A stretch of 64,000 bases of DNA from Cycas panzhihuaensis (lineage: Eukaryota > Cycadophyta): positions 61,387,741 through 61,451,740 of the forward strand of contig CM041465.1 of assembly GCA_023213395.1 (NCBI GenBank), in the 5' to 3' direction. This document shows, piece after piece, positions 23,151-35,315 of this stretch; within the stretch, counting starts at the first letter, position 1; each line of letters opens with the position of its first letter. The position numbers and the translations under genes were made by a program. The notes beneath the pieces were generated by a model that did no database searches, was not told the origin of the DNA, and saw only the letters and a list, made by a program, of their open reading frames with translations.

Positions 23151-23690
23151 CCTTAGCTTCTACCTTGATCTTAGTGCCCCCTCTCTTCAATTGTCCCTTC
23201 ATCCTTTACATATCAACTACTAATGAATCTTTAGGGGCTATGCTTGCCCAAGAGGATGATTCGAGAACCAAGAGAGCCATTTATTTCATCAGTCGCATAC
23301 TAGTTACTGTTGAGCTTAATTACTCTCTTGTAAAAAAGGAATGGCTTACCTTGTTTCATACAACCAAGAAATTTAGGTATTACTTGCTCAGTAATATCAC
23401 TCGAGTGATCGTCCAATCTAATCCCTTGAGATACCTCTTAACCTAGTCTAACTTGACTGGTAGAACTAGAAAATGGACCATCCTCCTTCAAGAATATGAC
23501 CTTCAAATCATAAATAGGAAATCAAAGAAAGGAATGGTAGTCATAGAACAACTAGTTGATGCACCTATTTATAACTCTTCTAACATTCCCATTGATAAGT
23601 ACTTACTTGACGAGCCTATTTTTTCCATCCAAGACTTGTCCTCCCATCCATTAGCTAATAATGAATGGTATAGGGATATTGTATAATACC
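23151..23690 (+). pseudogene. Gypsy-A pol RNase H
   Basis: Open frames 23165-23446 and 23453-23686 share a frame with one TAG between them. They contain L-Y-I-S-T-T-N-E-S-L-G-A-M-L-A-Q, the start of gypsy RNase H (the usual D is N here), then E-x-N-Y-S-L-V-K-K-E and T-G-R-T-R-K-W-T-I-L-L-Q-E-Y-D. The domain removes RNA from the RNA:DNA hybrid. With the Asp-to-Asn change and stops this copy should be inactive. Confidence 0.85.
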
Positions 23691-24900
23691 TTACTGAATA
23701 ACAGTATCATTCTAATGCTAGTGGTAAGGTGAGGTCATAAGTTAGGACTATTATTAGATAATATTTCCTCATAGAGGATGTATTGTATAAGAGATCTTTT
23801 GATGGGATCCTCCTTCACTGCGTCAACCCTAATAAGGTCAACCAAATACTTCGTAAATGTCATAACGACATTTTTGGGGGCTGATTCATAGCTTAGAGGA
23901 TCCTCTCCATGGGTTATTACTGGCCATCCCTTTTCAAGGACACCCATACCTATCCGTTACATTGTCATAGGTGCTAAGAGCATGCCAACATCATCCATTT
24001 GCCTTCTAAGTTCTTGCACCTAATTATCTCTCTGTGGTTTTTTTCCCAATGGGGATTATACTTTATTGGAGTTATAACCCCTCATTCCTTATTGCAACAC
24101 AAGTTTATCTTTACTGTGATGGAGTACTTCACTAAATAGGTTGAAGGGGTCCCCTTATTTTCCATTACTAGCAAGACTATAACCACCTTCATTTACCAGT
24201 ACATTATTTTTTGATTCAGGGTTTCTGACATCCTAATCATAGATAATGGTACTCTATTTTATAATAAGGAGATGGATGAGATTTGTGGGAAGTTTAGAAT
24301 ATCCCATGACCTCTTCCCCTTATTACCCTTGGGCCAATGGAAAAATCAAATCTTTTAACAAAACTCTTATCAACATCTTGAAGAAAATTATTGCCCAATC
24401 CTAAGGGGATTGGCACCTTCAACTTCTTTTTACTTTGTAGGCCTATTGCACTTCCATTCACATAGCTATATTGATGACTCCATTCTCCCTCATGTATGGG
24501 ACCAAAGCAGTCCTTCCCTTGGAAGTCGAAATCCCTTCTTTACATATTTCTCTTCAAGTTCTCATCGATGAGGAATCCTACCACCAGGCCCACTTCCTCA
24601 ACCTCAAAGCCTTAGAAGAGAGACCCTTGATGGCATACCAAGCAAACCTCACCTTCAAGGCCAGGGCATAAAGAACATATGATAAATATCTTTGTCCTTG
24701 CCCTTTAAATCCTAGGGACCATGTCCTTAAAATTGAATATCTCCATGATCGCTTATCTAAATTTTGGCCTAAATGGGTTAGTCCTTTCATCATTCGTAAG
24801 AGCATTGATAATGGTGCCTATAGGATAATGACTCTAGAGGGTCTCGAATTTGAGAAAGCTATTAATGGTAAATTCCTAAAGAAGTTCTATGCATGAATTT
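23691..24900 (+). pseudogene. Gypsy-A integrase
   Basis: The zinc-binding region (about 23770-23980) has G-Y-Y-W-P-S-L-F-K-D. The core has F-I-G-V-I-T-P-H, then T-V-M-E-Y-F-T-K (about 24112), where the family has Asp, then I-I-D-N-G-T (about 24238). The third acidic residue is replaced: K-I-K-S-F-N (about 24342) instead of K-I-E-S-F-N. The open frame 24471-24671 covers T-P-F-S-L-M-Y-G-T-K-A-V-L-P-L-E. The C-terminal part runs to the TGA at about 24894. Two of three catalytic positions look changed. Confidence 0.85.
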
Positions 24901-25829
24901 TCCTACTCCTGAGTAGATTAGGTACACACATCTCTCCTGCTTTGAAATGAGTTTAAACTACAACTCTAGGAGCATCATCATTTCTCCTAGATATAGAGTG
25001 GCTCTTTATCTTTCTGACTTTATTATTTACATGGCATCTCTTGTCCCCCTCCCAAGGGGGACCTTTCTTTTCCTAGTTGGGCAAGCAAACCTCCTTTGCT
25101 TCTAAGCATTGAGTCACTTCCTAACTAGGGCCTTTTATTTCTTCGGTATCTGTACCCTCCTTATCATTGCTTCCTTTGCATATCTATTATGCTCTCCTAA
25201 TGGACATATATACCACCCCCTCCTAGTCTCATATGAATCCATCATCGATACACATGGTGATTGTGTATGCCTACTATGAGTATGGTATTGCATGAAAGGA
25301 AGCATGCGTATCATTTGCATATGATCTAATAATAAAAATCATACATAACAATCAACTAAAACCATTAAAATGCATAACCCCTTATGTGCATGTACACCCA
25401 TATCCATATGCATACACTCATCTCTCTATGTATCATATAAACAAATAAATAATATAACAAAGCAACAACATTATAAATCCATCATAATATCATTATCATA
25501 TATCAAATGGGGTACCAATTGGCCCCCATCTATATATGTATAAATCATATGGTATAATATAATCATATAGTACATCATTATCTAGGCATCATACCTCAAG
25601 AAGCTAGAATCCTTACAAGGAGGAGTATAATCATGTGTCTACATATGGTAAAAAATCACTAAATGTCCTATGATTTCCTATAATGCCCTCAAGGGGTATT
25701 ATCTCCTCGTCTATGGGATCCCTTGCTAGGGGACCACATACCTTGCATGCTCTTATAGTGTTACTACAAGCTCCCTACCTTATTGTCCTCATCTCGAGGC
25801 CTCCTCTAGGTTATCATTGTGGTATGTAT
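24901..25829 (+). other. Gypsy-A spacer after pol
   Basis: No protein motif on either strand. It is partly shared with Gypsy-B at about 46290-46900, for example ggtattgcatgaaaggaagc against ggccctgcatgaaaggaaat. The conserved AT-rich catataa/cacat part near 25330-25560 may be the 3' untranslated end of both pol and the antisense gene, as it lies between their convergent stops. Confidence 0.45.
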
Positions 25830-26725
25830 ATGTGACCTACTACATGATGACCTAGTCACAATCTGCTCCACCCGTTGATCATATCTAACCTCGATATAAT
25901 CCCTTTCTCCCTCTGCTCTTTGGAGCTTCTCCTCTAGCACAATAATCTAGATCTTATTCTCTACATCCCTACTTGCTGCTCCTACTCCCTAGGTCTCTAG
26001 TGCTTGAACCTGATCCTACAGCTTGTCTCTCTCAGCTTCCAGTTGGTCCCTCTCTGCCTGAAGTCTATCCAGGGTACCTTGAAACTATTTGACCCTCGCT
26101 TGGAGCTCCTAGGACTCTACCACCTATATGTATCTAACTTGGACTAGTGGGGCAAATGCCACAGTGTGTGGCCCCACCGATTAAGGATCCTTGCTATCAA
26201 GGATGGAAGGTTATCCCTTTGCATAAACCTGGGGGAATAACTCATGAACTATTACCTCCAATAGCCTTTTCATCTCTACTCCCCCTACCAAACCATGCAT
26301 ATCATGTGTCAGTCTAGTATACATATATAAAAACATCAAAATATAAATAAAATTATCTAAAGAAGTAGTAAGCATTTAAAAGGATGTTGAGTAAGGATAG
26401 AATCTCACCTCTTGGGATAGTTGGCTCCTCTACTTAGATGACCACCTCCTCTACAACATCTCCCTCTATTACGACCTCCATCTCCTCAGCCTCTAACACT
26501 ACCTTTCTCACCACTAGCTTGTTGGGGTGTCTCCTCCCTCTAATCCTTCCTCTCTAGGGACCTCTCTATTTGCAACAGCTATCACCGCTTCTGCTATTTC
26601 CACCATGGCTACCACTTCTACTAGAGTTCCCCCTGTAGCTCCCTCTCTACTTGCTGATCTTAGTGGTGGCCTATCTCTCCTTACTAGCACTAATAGACTA
26701 GCCTTATCTCCTTTAGCCCTTGATA
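25830..26725 (-). pseudogene. Gypsy-A antisense protein, C-terminal coiled-coil part
   Basis: On the reverse strand, from about 26290 to 25870, the translation has heptad-rich, charged sequence: T-L-D-R-L-Q-A-E-R-D-Q-L-E-A-E-R-D-K-L (near 26050) and V-L-E-E-K-L-Q-R-A-E-G-E (near 25920). This is a clear coiled coil. The same block is present in Gypsy-B at 46940-47290 (reverse strand), with V-L-E-E-R-L. Between it and the N-terminal part lie a Pro/Ser-rich linker and Copia-3. Function unknown; a coiled coil suggests oligomerisation. Confidence 0.65.
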
Positions 26726-27023
26726 TCAAAAGAGTGGATTTATCCTTAATCTCTATGCATTAAACATAAAGGTAAACATGGGAGCAAGAGAGACTTAAGA
26801 GAAAGAGAATAGCTCTCACAAAATGAGGAGGTAAGAATAAGCCTCATCCATTAAGATTTTATTTTTATATTGAGAGAGGGAGCATTAGAGTTAGGTGAAA
26901 TGAAATTACACATAATGTATATGAGAGTGCATTTCACTTAAGTGATCTAATTTAAAGTTTACTTAATACCCTTTTTAGAAATAATCAACTAATGTAATAG
27001 CCTTGTGACATTAAGCCATTTCA
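26726..27023 (-). repeat. Copia-3 3' LTR
   Basis: 298 bp. On the + strand it begins tcaaaagagtgg (TG changed to TC) and ends catttca. The purine tract, the reverse complement of atctccttcttaat, follows at 27024-27037. Confidence 0.85.
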
Positions 27024-27439
27024 ATCTCCTTCTTAATGGTAGAAATTCATTTCATCTTATATTATTTTATCCTATTAGGACTTCATTTGAGCCTCTTACA
27101 AAGCAAATGACTATGACACTTTTGTGGGAAACCGTCATGAGGAAGAAAACCCATAGATTTTCTAATCTACTAACCTAGCTCAGGTAGCTCTTAAATAAAG
27201 GCAAACAACCAATTAGTATAATGAATTTTATAGCTAAAATCTACTGAGTGTCCATATACCATTTGGTCATCCTTCATGCCCTTTTAAGTTTTCACAGATT
27301 TTGATTTTTTAAAATGTTACAACCCTTATCCTTTACGAATGGGATAGAGCATAGACTTAATCTTGTCCTTCTGCACCCACAAAGGGTTTTTATGAATAAG
27401 ATAGAGTATGATAGTCCTATTATAATATCCTTCAATCAG

Positions 27440-27990
27440 TCAGAGATAGAGGCCCTAAAGTTGAGTTACCTTTGAAACTATTCAAACTTCACCCTCTTCA
27501 GTGGTTTAGTGAAGATATCGACCACTTAATCTACTGTGAGGTAGTAATCTAGTTGAATTGTGCCATTATGAACCGGTTCTCTAATTTTATGGACTTTTGT
27601 ACTTATATATTTGGTACAATCATGAAATATAGGATTTTTATCCATTTAGATTGTAGATTGATTATCTACATGTAAGCTAGTAGAACTTGTATGGATGGTA
27701 TTTAATGTATTCAATAATTTTCTAAGCCATATCATCTCCTTACTTGTCTCAAAAGTAGCAATATATCTAACTTCAGTAATTGAGTCTATAGCTAGCTTCT
27801 GCCATCTAGATCTCCATGATATTAGTGCCATTCCAAGAAATATTACATACCCAAACATAGATCTTCTTGTGTATTTATCTCCAGTAAAGTCTGAGTCTCT
27901 ATATATATAAAGTTTAAATTCTACATTGGGTTTATATAATAGACCATATTTGTTGGTCATCTTCAGGTACCTTAACACTCGTATTGCAAC
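27440..27990 (-). pseudogene. Copia-3 RNase H
   Basis: The reverse-strand open frame 27646-27978 reads M-L-R-Y-L-K-M-T, then Y-R-D-S-D-F-T-G-D, the first catalytic aspartate of copia RNase H (usually Y-x-D-A-D-W-A). Next come S-W-R-S-R-W-Q-K and the E-V-R-Y-I-A block (usually E-A-E-Y). The last part, downstream to 27440, is frame-broken. The + strand open frame at 27695-27910 is a shadow. Confidence 0.85.
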
Positions 27991-29115
27991 TTGCTAATGA
28001 TTTTGATTAGGATTTATCATGAATATTTTCAGAATGCTTATAGAGTGTGTAATGTCTGGCCTTGTGTTGGTAGTATAGATGAGACTACCTACAAGTTACT
28101 TATAGAATATTGTGTCCACCTCTCTAGTATCACCATCAGATGAGAGTTTAATATTAGGTTCCATAGGTATAGCCACTGTTTGAGTACCTTCCAACTAAAA
28201 CTTTTTGAGAAGATCATTGATATATTTTTCTTGGGAGAGAAAGATTTTTCTATTCTTTTGAGTTACATTAATTCCCAAGTATTATTTCATCAACCTGAGG
28301 TTAGACAATTTAAAAGCGTTAGCAAGGTCCTTCTTTAGTTGGTTGATTACTTATTCACTATTTCTCATTATTAGTAGATCATCCATAAAGATTAAGATGT
28401 AAGTAACTTTATTATTTTAGTGCTTGATGAATAATGTTGCATCAATATCTTGATAGTCACAAATCTCATATCCAAGTTTCCTTATTCTTTAAGACAACAT
28501 AGTAAACTAAGTATGAGGGGCTTGTTTTAGGCTGTACAAGGACTCTTTGAGCTTGTAAACCTTATGCTCATGACTGACAATCTCATATCCTTCTAGTTGA
28601 GCTATGTAAATTGCTTCTTTAAGGTCCCCATTGAGAAATGTGGTCTTAACATTGAGTTAGCAGATTTTCCAACCCTGTTGAGAAGCCAAGGCTATAAGAG
28701 TTCTGATTGTAGGCTATTTGGTTGTAGGAGCAAGGATTTTAGTGTAGATGATTCCTTCTCTTTATGTGAATCCTTTTGCTACCAACCTCACCTTGTGTTT
28801 TTCTAGGGTGCCATCTGATCTGTACTTATTTTTGAACACCCATTTATTTTGAACTACCTTTCTTCTAAGTGGTAGATCAACAAGCTCCCATATACTATTC
28901 TTGATAAGAGATTAGTACTCTTCATTCATGGCATTTATCCAACCTATATGCTTTATAGCTTCTTGGTATGTTAGGGGATCTTCATTAAGAGTAAGGTATA
29001 ATTCTGTTGGTTCAAGCTTAATAGAAAGTGATTCATGTATCCTTGCTCTATGGGCATTTCTAATACTAATTTTGCCTACCTCATCTGGTCGCATGTCCTT
29101 ATGTAGCTGGTAGGC
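27991..29115 (-). pseudogene. Copia-3 reverse transcriptase
   Basis: The N-terminal block E-D-P-L-T-Y-Q-E-A-I lies in the reverse-strand open frame 28912-29094, followed by the N-A-M-N-E-E motif. The catalytic motif is F-M-D-D at 28378-28389 (usually Y-V-D-D), aspartates intact. Stops occur between these blocks. The 69-codon + strand frame at 28597 overlaps the region and has no motif. Confidence 0.8.
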
Positions 29116-30188
29116 TTCATGAAAACCTCAAGTTGGGAATGAGGTTTTTATTTTCACAACCTCTTGGTCTTCATTTTGATCCTAAAAAGGATCATGTGAA
29201 ATGTTTAGCACAGAGGAAGTTGATAATGCTAGAGAAGATGGGCCAACCACTGATGTTAGAGAAGATGGTCCTTCTACTATGGCTTTGCCTTTATCAACTT
29301 GGCTATTCGTAAATGATGGTGTTGGATGTGTACACAATGGTTAAGAGTCACAACTTGTATCCTCTGGGGCTCTATTGTCAGATTTCAAGATTTTGAGTAA
29401 CTGTTAAGCATCTCCCCATCAACTTTTAGGATTTGGACATCAAATTGAGTAACATCATTAAATTGGTATAAAGGTATCTTAGAATCAAGTCTAAGTAATT
29501 GATTTTCAGTCTCTGTAAAGATAACATCTCTAGTCATGATAATTTTATGTTATGAAGGTATAAAAACCTTGTACCCCATTTTATCCATAGGGTGTCTGAC
29601 AAAGATACCTTTGAGGGCTCGATCTTAGATCTTGTTTTTGTGTTTCTCCAAAATATGAGCATAATAAATAGAGCCAAAAATTATGAAGTGGGAGATAGAG
29701 GGGTTTTGTCCATGCCATATTTCATATGGAGAGGGGCCAATATTGGAGGGACTAATAGTGTTGATATAATACATGACAGTCTAGATAGCCTCAGCCTAAA
29801 GATAGACAAGGACATTCTTGTATACTAGCATAGCATAAGCCATGTTCATTATGGTCCTGTTCATGTTCTCAGTAACTCCATTTTGCTAGGGTGTATCTGT
29901 AATAGTGGTCTGATATTTGATTCCATGCTGATGTAGGTACGATTTAAACTCATTAGATGTGTACTCATGACCATTGTTAGTCTTCAGTATTTTGATCTTG
30001 AATCCAGATTCAATTTCCACATGGGCCTTGAAAGCTTAAAACATAGAAAAAGCTTCATCTTTCTTTGTAAGAAAAGTAACCCATACATTATTGGTAAAAT
30101 CATTAATGAAAGTAATATAGTACCACTTCTATTTGAGAGAAGGGATGGGTATAGGACCACATATATCTAAGTGTACAAGCTGTAAAGA
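29116..30188 (-). pseudogene. Copia-3 integrase
   Basis: Reverse-strand reading gives K-T-N-N-G-H-E-Y (about 29970), equivalent to the family R-T-D-N-G-G-E-Y, so the second catalytic Asp has become Asn (G-to-A). It is followed by the T-P-stop-Q-N-G block and, at 29592-29828, P-Y-E-I-W-H-G-Q-N-P-S, a classic C-terminal integrase signature. Stops fall mainly at expected Gln codons. Confidence 0.8.
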
Positions 30189-30596
30189 TTAGCTAGATTT
30201 CCACTGACTATAAGGAAAGGGTTGTCTTTGTGATTTGGCAATGATATATGCTTTGCATTTGAAGGGCTTAGAGGAGAACCTAAGCATACTAGGAAGAGTG
30301 GCATATAGTTCTCTTAAATGATCAATTTTGATATGGCCCATATGAGCATGCCATAGGGCCACTTGGGATAACTTTTGAGGAGTCAAGGTTATGGTAAAAG
30401 TAGAGTCGTCATCAACATAGTTAGCTTTAGAGGATGGTAAGCTAATTAAATGAAAAAGTTTACCATCAATAATTCTAGTCATAACCATAATATTTGAAGG
30501 AGGGTGAATGACACAAAGAGTTTGATTATTTACATTTATACTCAGATCAAATCCATGAGAGATAAGGGTAGATAGGGAAAGCAGGTTCTCCTTCAA
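30189..30596 (-). pseudogene. Copia-3 GAG-pre-integrase domain
   Basis: A 135-codon open reading on the reverse strand ends in the zinc-binding region: A-L-W-H-A-H-M-G-H-I (H-x-x-M-G-H) and K-C-K-A-Y-I-I-A-K (the family has C-x-x-C; the second Cys is Tyr). The upstream half corresponds to the end of the protease region. It is the longest uninterrupted coding piece of Copia-3. Confidence 0.8.
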
Positions 30597-31985
30597 AGAA
30601 GGAATATATAAAACATCAAGGATAAAATCTGGAAGGCTTGGAAGTTTTAGGCAAATAGTTCCAAGTCCTTCAACTAACTAAGATGATTTGTCAGCCATGT
30701 ATACAACACCATGAACTTCAGAGTCAAAATCCTAAAATAACTGGTGATGATAAGTCATAAGTTGTATTGCTATAATATTGATGATCTAAGATGAAGTATT
30801 TGAGGTGGCATTATTTGCAACTCCAAGTGGTGAAGGCAAAAGTGAATAAGCATAGCCACAATGAGCCTTAATATACTTAGTGGATATATCAATAACATTT
30901 AATCAAGTGGTCCTAATTCTTTAAAGGGGTGTGTGAGCAAATTACATTCCACCAGAAGCATCTTCAAAAGAAATATTATCAACATTATGTGCATCATAGT
31001 GCTATTGATAGCATGGTAGTTTATTGGTGGCAATTTTGTAATTTTTGCATAATGTCCTTTCTTATTATACCTTTGGCACATAATTATTTAATTTCTAGTT
31101 CCATAAGAAGTATTGGGCTAGTTGGATTATCTCTAATTATTAGATTTATGTCCATGTTGATTATTTTAGCCTTGGCCTTGAGATCATTTTTGTTAGAGTT
31201 AAGGAGCCTGTTGACCAAGAGGATGTTGTCCTTGTTGTCTACCTTTGTCTTTTCTATGGGAATTACGACCTCTGTGAGAGTGTTAACCTTGATTTTTGGT
31301 GTAAAAAAGATCTTCTTCCACTTTAAAAGAAGCATTAGCTAGATCTGATGTAGTGGCAAAGTTGGTATCAAAAGTTTTATAAAATTCATTAAACTTATCA
31401 GCAAGAGCATCAAAGTTTAGGGTCTTTAAAGTGCCACTAGATTGAAGACTTCCTAGTAGATTTTTATAATATGGGATATGGAGATATGAATGAATCAAGA
31501 AAGTCCATGTAATATATTGAGTTTTGAAATCTTTATCAATAGCTTACTTGATTGGACAAAGGAGATTGATTATCTCACTTGCATGTCCTTTCTACATTTT
31601 TAATTTGTTCATCTTTAACACTAAGTGAACAAATTCTAAGTCTGATTTAGTGTCAAAGTTCTTCTTAAGAACTTCAAGAACTTTCCATCTTTGTATCATG
31701 TCTGACTTCATTAATGAGATTATGTAGGGAATAATCAATGACAAGAAGTATCCCTACATGGATTTTATCATCATCAAGTTCCCATTGGGATTTAGATGCA
31801 TCTTCAATAGGAGCAGTTGGAGCACCTCATCTAGAAGCAATTATGGTAGCTATAGCAGCAACAAATGGTGTAATTTATAAGCGATCTCTCCAAAGACCTT
31901 CTAACACTAATGAACCACATATCCTAATTTTCTTTCCCTTTAAAAATATAGTTCACATTTTGCTTGAACTATAAAGATATGGTGT
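30597..31985 (-). pseudogene. Copia-3 gag and protease start
   Basis: A zinc-knuckle remnant, C-Q-R-Y-N-K-K-G-H-Y-A-K, lies near 31060 (the family has C-x2-C-x4-H; the second Cys is Tyr). Upstream codons to about 31950 match copia gag: a S-Q-W-E-L-D region near 31780 and frame-broken UBN2-type segments. The + strand frames 30929-31342 and 31738-31974 are shadows. Start codon not determined. Confidence 0.65.
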
Positions 31986-33972
31986 CTTTTAAGAAGGGAG
32001 GAAATGAATAAAGGACTAGAAAAGTGATGGTAATAAATGACCAATCACTATTTACAAATGGGAGATGTAATAAAGTAGTGTATTAGAAGAAAGAAGAATT
32101 GAGAATGGTCGCTCAAAGATGAAGGGAGCAACTTAGAGAAAATTTACCAATACTTGTGATAAATATTAACTTGACACAATAAGAATATGAAAAGCACTAT
32201 GACAAAAATTAGCCACGAACACTTATGGAAAATATTAACCTAATGCAGTAGGAATATGAGAAGTACTATGATTGAAACTACACTATGGATTGGTTTTTAC
32301 AAATAAGTAAGTGATCAATATACAAGATTATAGGCCAATGTGGAAGCTAACATCATTGGGTGTGCATAACTTGAAACTCAAATGTGGGATGTGTAATCAA
32401 TCCAATAACCTCTACCTTGTATCTAACGTATAATTGAGGTTGTTGAAGGGATGCTTAGGCTTCTAGTAGAATTAAGTTGGCCTTCACCTGTGATACCTGC
32501 AATTATGCTTAGTGATGAAATCCAAGTTACAATGGAGCCCAAGTACTCCTAATCCTTATCCAATTCATCAATAAGCAGCTATATACCTTCTCTAAAGAGT
32601 GGTGCATGCATATCCATGGCTATGAAAGATATTAGATATATTTTAATCTTGTATTAATTTTTTAATTTTATTAGTTGGTTATCAGGATGATCCCTAATTG
32701 AGGCACGATGATATGGCTAACCAAACCTCACCAATATTCTAGTTTAGTCCAGTCCCAACTTGAAATCCACACCTCCTTTATGGCATGGAAATTTTCCAAC
32801 CTAGGTATCTCAACCTTGGAAAGTATGTGAATAGGTACAAGATGGAAAAAAATAGCATATTTGATGCATTCCTTTTAGGGAGAGTGAAAAGATTATTGAA
32901 TTTGCATCAAGTGTACATATAACTAAAAATAGAATGCTTGATTGAAGTGCTTACTTGGAGTGCTTACTTGAAGTGTCTTTAGAGTGCTTATTTGAAGTGA
33001 TTTTGGAGTGCTAAAATGTAATGTTGATAAGTGAGTAAGAGCACCAAATATTGCTCTGATCTAGATGTTATTTTACTCATTTTTATAATGGACTTTTAAG
33101 CCTTATAAAAAGAAGGAAGAAAATTTCTTCATTTTTTTTAAAATATAAAAAAGAAAAAGTAATCTTCACTAAAACAACAATAACTTTCTCCCACAATAAT
33201 GAAATTGAGTGTCAATTTTTGAGTTGAAAACTAAACTCAAAGCTTCATCTTTAGGAAGTAGAATCAAGTCTAAATAAGTTCTTGAAAAGTTTTGGTAGTC
33301 CCGCAAAATTTAGAGAATATATTTTTCTAGAATTCTTACTAAAAATAACTACTATTCATTAAAATAGTAATAACTTTCTTATATGATAATGAAATTGGGT
33401 GCCAGTTTTTGTACTAGAAATTAGATTTAAAGCCCCATCTTTAGCAATTGAAATTAGGTCAATTAGAGCTCTATAAGAGATTTTGTATACCTATAAAATT
33501 TAGTAAGTAAATTTTATTTTTGTCAAAATTTTGGCTTGCTAATATCTCATTAACACATGATACCATATAAAATTTTCATCATTTTTTGACATACAATGAT
33601 GGATATTTTAAATGGCTCCAAATTCTTTAAAAAAAATGGGTAGAACCTCCCCTGATAATCATTCTTCTAAAAGATGAAAAATTTTTGGCAGCATTTCCCT
33701 TTGTTAAATAGACAAAAAAATGGGAAAGAAAAGAAGAATGATATAGCATAAATGGCCACCAAAGTATTAGAATCCTTGGGCCTTACAACTCCTTGTATTG
33801 TGCTTCCTAACCTATAAGAGAAATGGAAAGCAAATAATACTAAATATGCTATGATAAAAACTTGAAAATATTTCTAATTCCACTTTCACAATCTCCTTCA
33901 CCACATGGATTATGGGGAAGAAGGAAGTGATGGCTCTATTACAAGTGCAAGTGAGGAATATGAAGGAAGTAA
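31986..33972 (-). other. Copia-3 leader
   Basis: About 2 kb between the primer site and gag without recognisable coding. The part 32520-33500 is shared with Copia-3d (20051-21028). Confidence 0.6.
33165..33510 (-). repeat. Tandem duplicate of about 180 bp in the Copia-3 leader
   Basis: Unit 1 begins near 33168 (cactaaaacaacaataactt) and unit 2 near 33357 (cattaaaatagtaataactt). Both continue with a version of ataatgaaattgagtgtcaa. Confidence 0.65.
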
Positions 33973-33984
33973 GCTCTAATACCA
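33973..33984 (-). promoter_or_regulatory. Copia-3 primer binding site
   Basis: The reverse strand reads TGGTATTAGAGC, two bases inside the 5' LTR: the tRNA-Met site with one transition. Confidence 0.85.
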
Positions 33985-33986
33985 CA

Positions 33987-34284
33987 TAAAAAGAGTGGAT
34001 CTATCCTTTATCTCCATGCACTAAGCATAAAGGAAAATATAGAAGCAAGAGAGACTTGAGAGAAAGAGAGTAGTTCTCACAAAGTAGGGAGGTAAGAATG
34101 AGCCTCCTCTATTGAGATTTTATTTTTATATTGAGAGAGGGAGCATTAGAGTTAAGTGAAATAAAATTACACATAATACACATGAGAGTGCATTTTACTT
34201 AATTGATGTAATTTAAAGTTCATTTAAGACCATTTTTAGAAATAATTAACTAATGTAATGACCTTGTGACATTAACCTATTTCA
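33987..34284 (-). repeat. Copia-3 5' LTR
   Basis: 298 bp; + strand ends taaaaagag and tatttca. The primer site lies on its inner (low-coordinate) side. Confidence 0.85.
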
Positions 34285-35315
34285 TAATGGTCTTGCTCCA
34301 TCTGCTCTATTACCTCTATCATCATCACTGCCTTCATCGGGCTCATCTCCCAACTCTCTTCCCTCGTCATCACTCTCCCAGTGAATTCCCCGATAAGGAT
34401 CCACTGTGAAGTCTGTCAAGGTCAATAAGTTTAGTGATGTCGCTACCACTAATCACTGCATATGGACCTAGTCCTCGGTCCCTTTGAACCTTGTCTGCCA
34501 CCTATGGACCATGGGTGACTTAGTTGAGATTGGGTGTAGCCCTCCTGGCGGTGGCACTGCTATGAGGTAATCGAAGAACCAACATTGTAGTAATATACAA
34601 TAGGAGAATCCTCTTCTTCTAGCTACTCATATCTAATCTAATTATGCTATTAGGTTAGCTGTTATTAGGGTAGCCTAGTCAAACCTATCACCTGCCTCAC
34701 ATCTCCAGATGGTGGCCATCCAGCCTCCTGGAATATCCCTATAATTATACTTATGACAAATCTAAAATAGAATAGCTAGTGTAATGAACTTTCTCACAAT
34801 GAGAACTCTGGATAAAACCATGGCCTGAACTAAGACTCCCTATCGATCCTATCTAGCCTATCCTATAAAAAACCTAGCTACCTCCCTGTGGGCAGTGCCT
34901 GTGTTAGGCAATATGCCTAATAATGTTAGCATCCCCCCTGATAGTATGTCCAGCATCCTCTTAATATCCTCGTGCATCATAGTAACGTCTCCCACCTATA
35001 GGAGGTGGAACACATACCTCTGTCTATCCTGGTAAGAGACTATATCAACTAAGAAGTACTGGTCAGATGCACACTAGGGTATCTTGATAATGTTCAAGAG
35101 CTTGTAGTGTCATAGGGTCATCTTCTCCTACCTCGACATCATCTCTATACAACTCATCATGGCCATACCAATATTTTTGCAGTTAGCAACCACGACGATA
35201 GCCTGTAGACAACTAGAAATCCATTAGAAACTCCTAAATTTACCCTGCCATATATCATGCTCTCCTTTGGATGGCTTATGCTCCATTAGATTAAGTAAGC
35301 CCTTCCATTAGGCCC
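34285..35315 (-). pseudogene. Gypsy-A antisense protein, N-terminal plant-mobile-domain-like part
   Basis: On the reverse strand from about 35200 down the translation reads N-C-K-N-I-G-M-A-M-M-S, then Y-V-F-H-L-L-stop-V-G-D-V-T-M-M (near 35020), then R-E-V-A-R-F-F-I-G (near 34880) and D-I-P-G-G-W-M-A-T-I-W-R-C (near 34710). The H-x-F-H-L-x3-G-(D/E)-x-T pattern followed by a D-(I/V)-x-x-(M/I)-L helix is typical of the plant mobile domain (PMD), found in some transposable elements and in host genes derived from them. Stops are mostly at expected Gln codons. The start is degraded; in Gypsy-B it is ATG at 48791. The reading is interrupted at 34284 by Copia-3 and continues at 26725. Confidence 0.65.

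Larger units (their letters stand above)
26726..34284 (-). mobile_element. Copia-3: full-length copia element inside the antisense gene of Gypsy-A
   Basis: Two 298-bp LTRs enclose, read on the reverse strand, a primer site, a leader of about 2 kb, gag, protease/GAG-pre-integrase, integrase, RT, RNase H and purine tract: complete copia order, 7,559 bp in all. The flanks TGATA (26721-26725) and TAATG (34285-34289) would both derive from TGATG by one G-to-A change each, a plausible but imperfect target duplication. The flanking Gypsy-A sequences are the two parts of one antisense gene, uninterrupted in Gypsy-B. Confidence 0.85.

Noticed and set aside
30929-31342. 137-codon + strand frame
   Set aside because: It is antisense to Copia-3 gag, which has the zinc-knuckle remnant; low-complexity hydrophobic translation.
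26721-34289. A perfect target duplication for Copia-3
   Set aside because: The flanks are TGATA and TAATG. They can be derived from one sequence by two G-to-A changes but are not identical, so the duplication is reported only as plausible.
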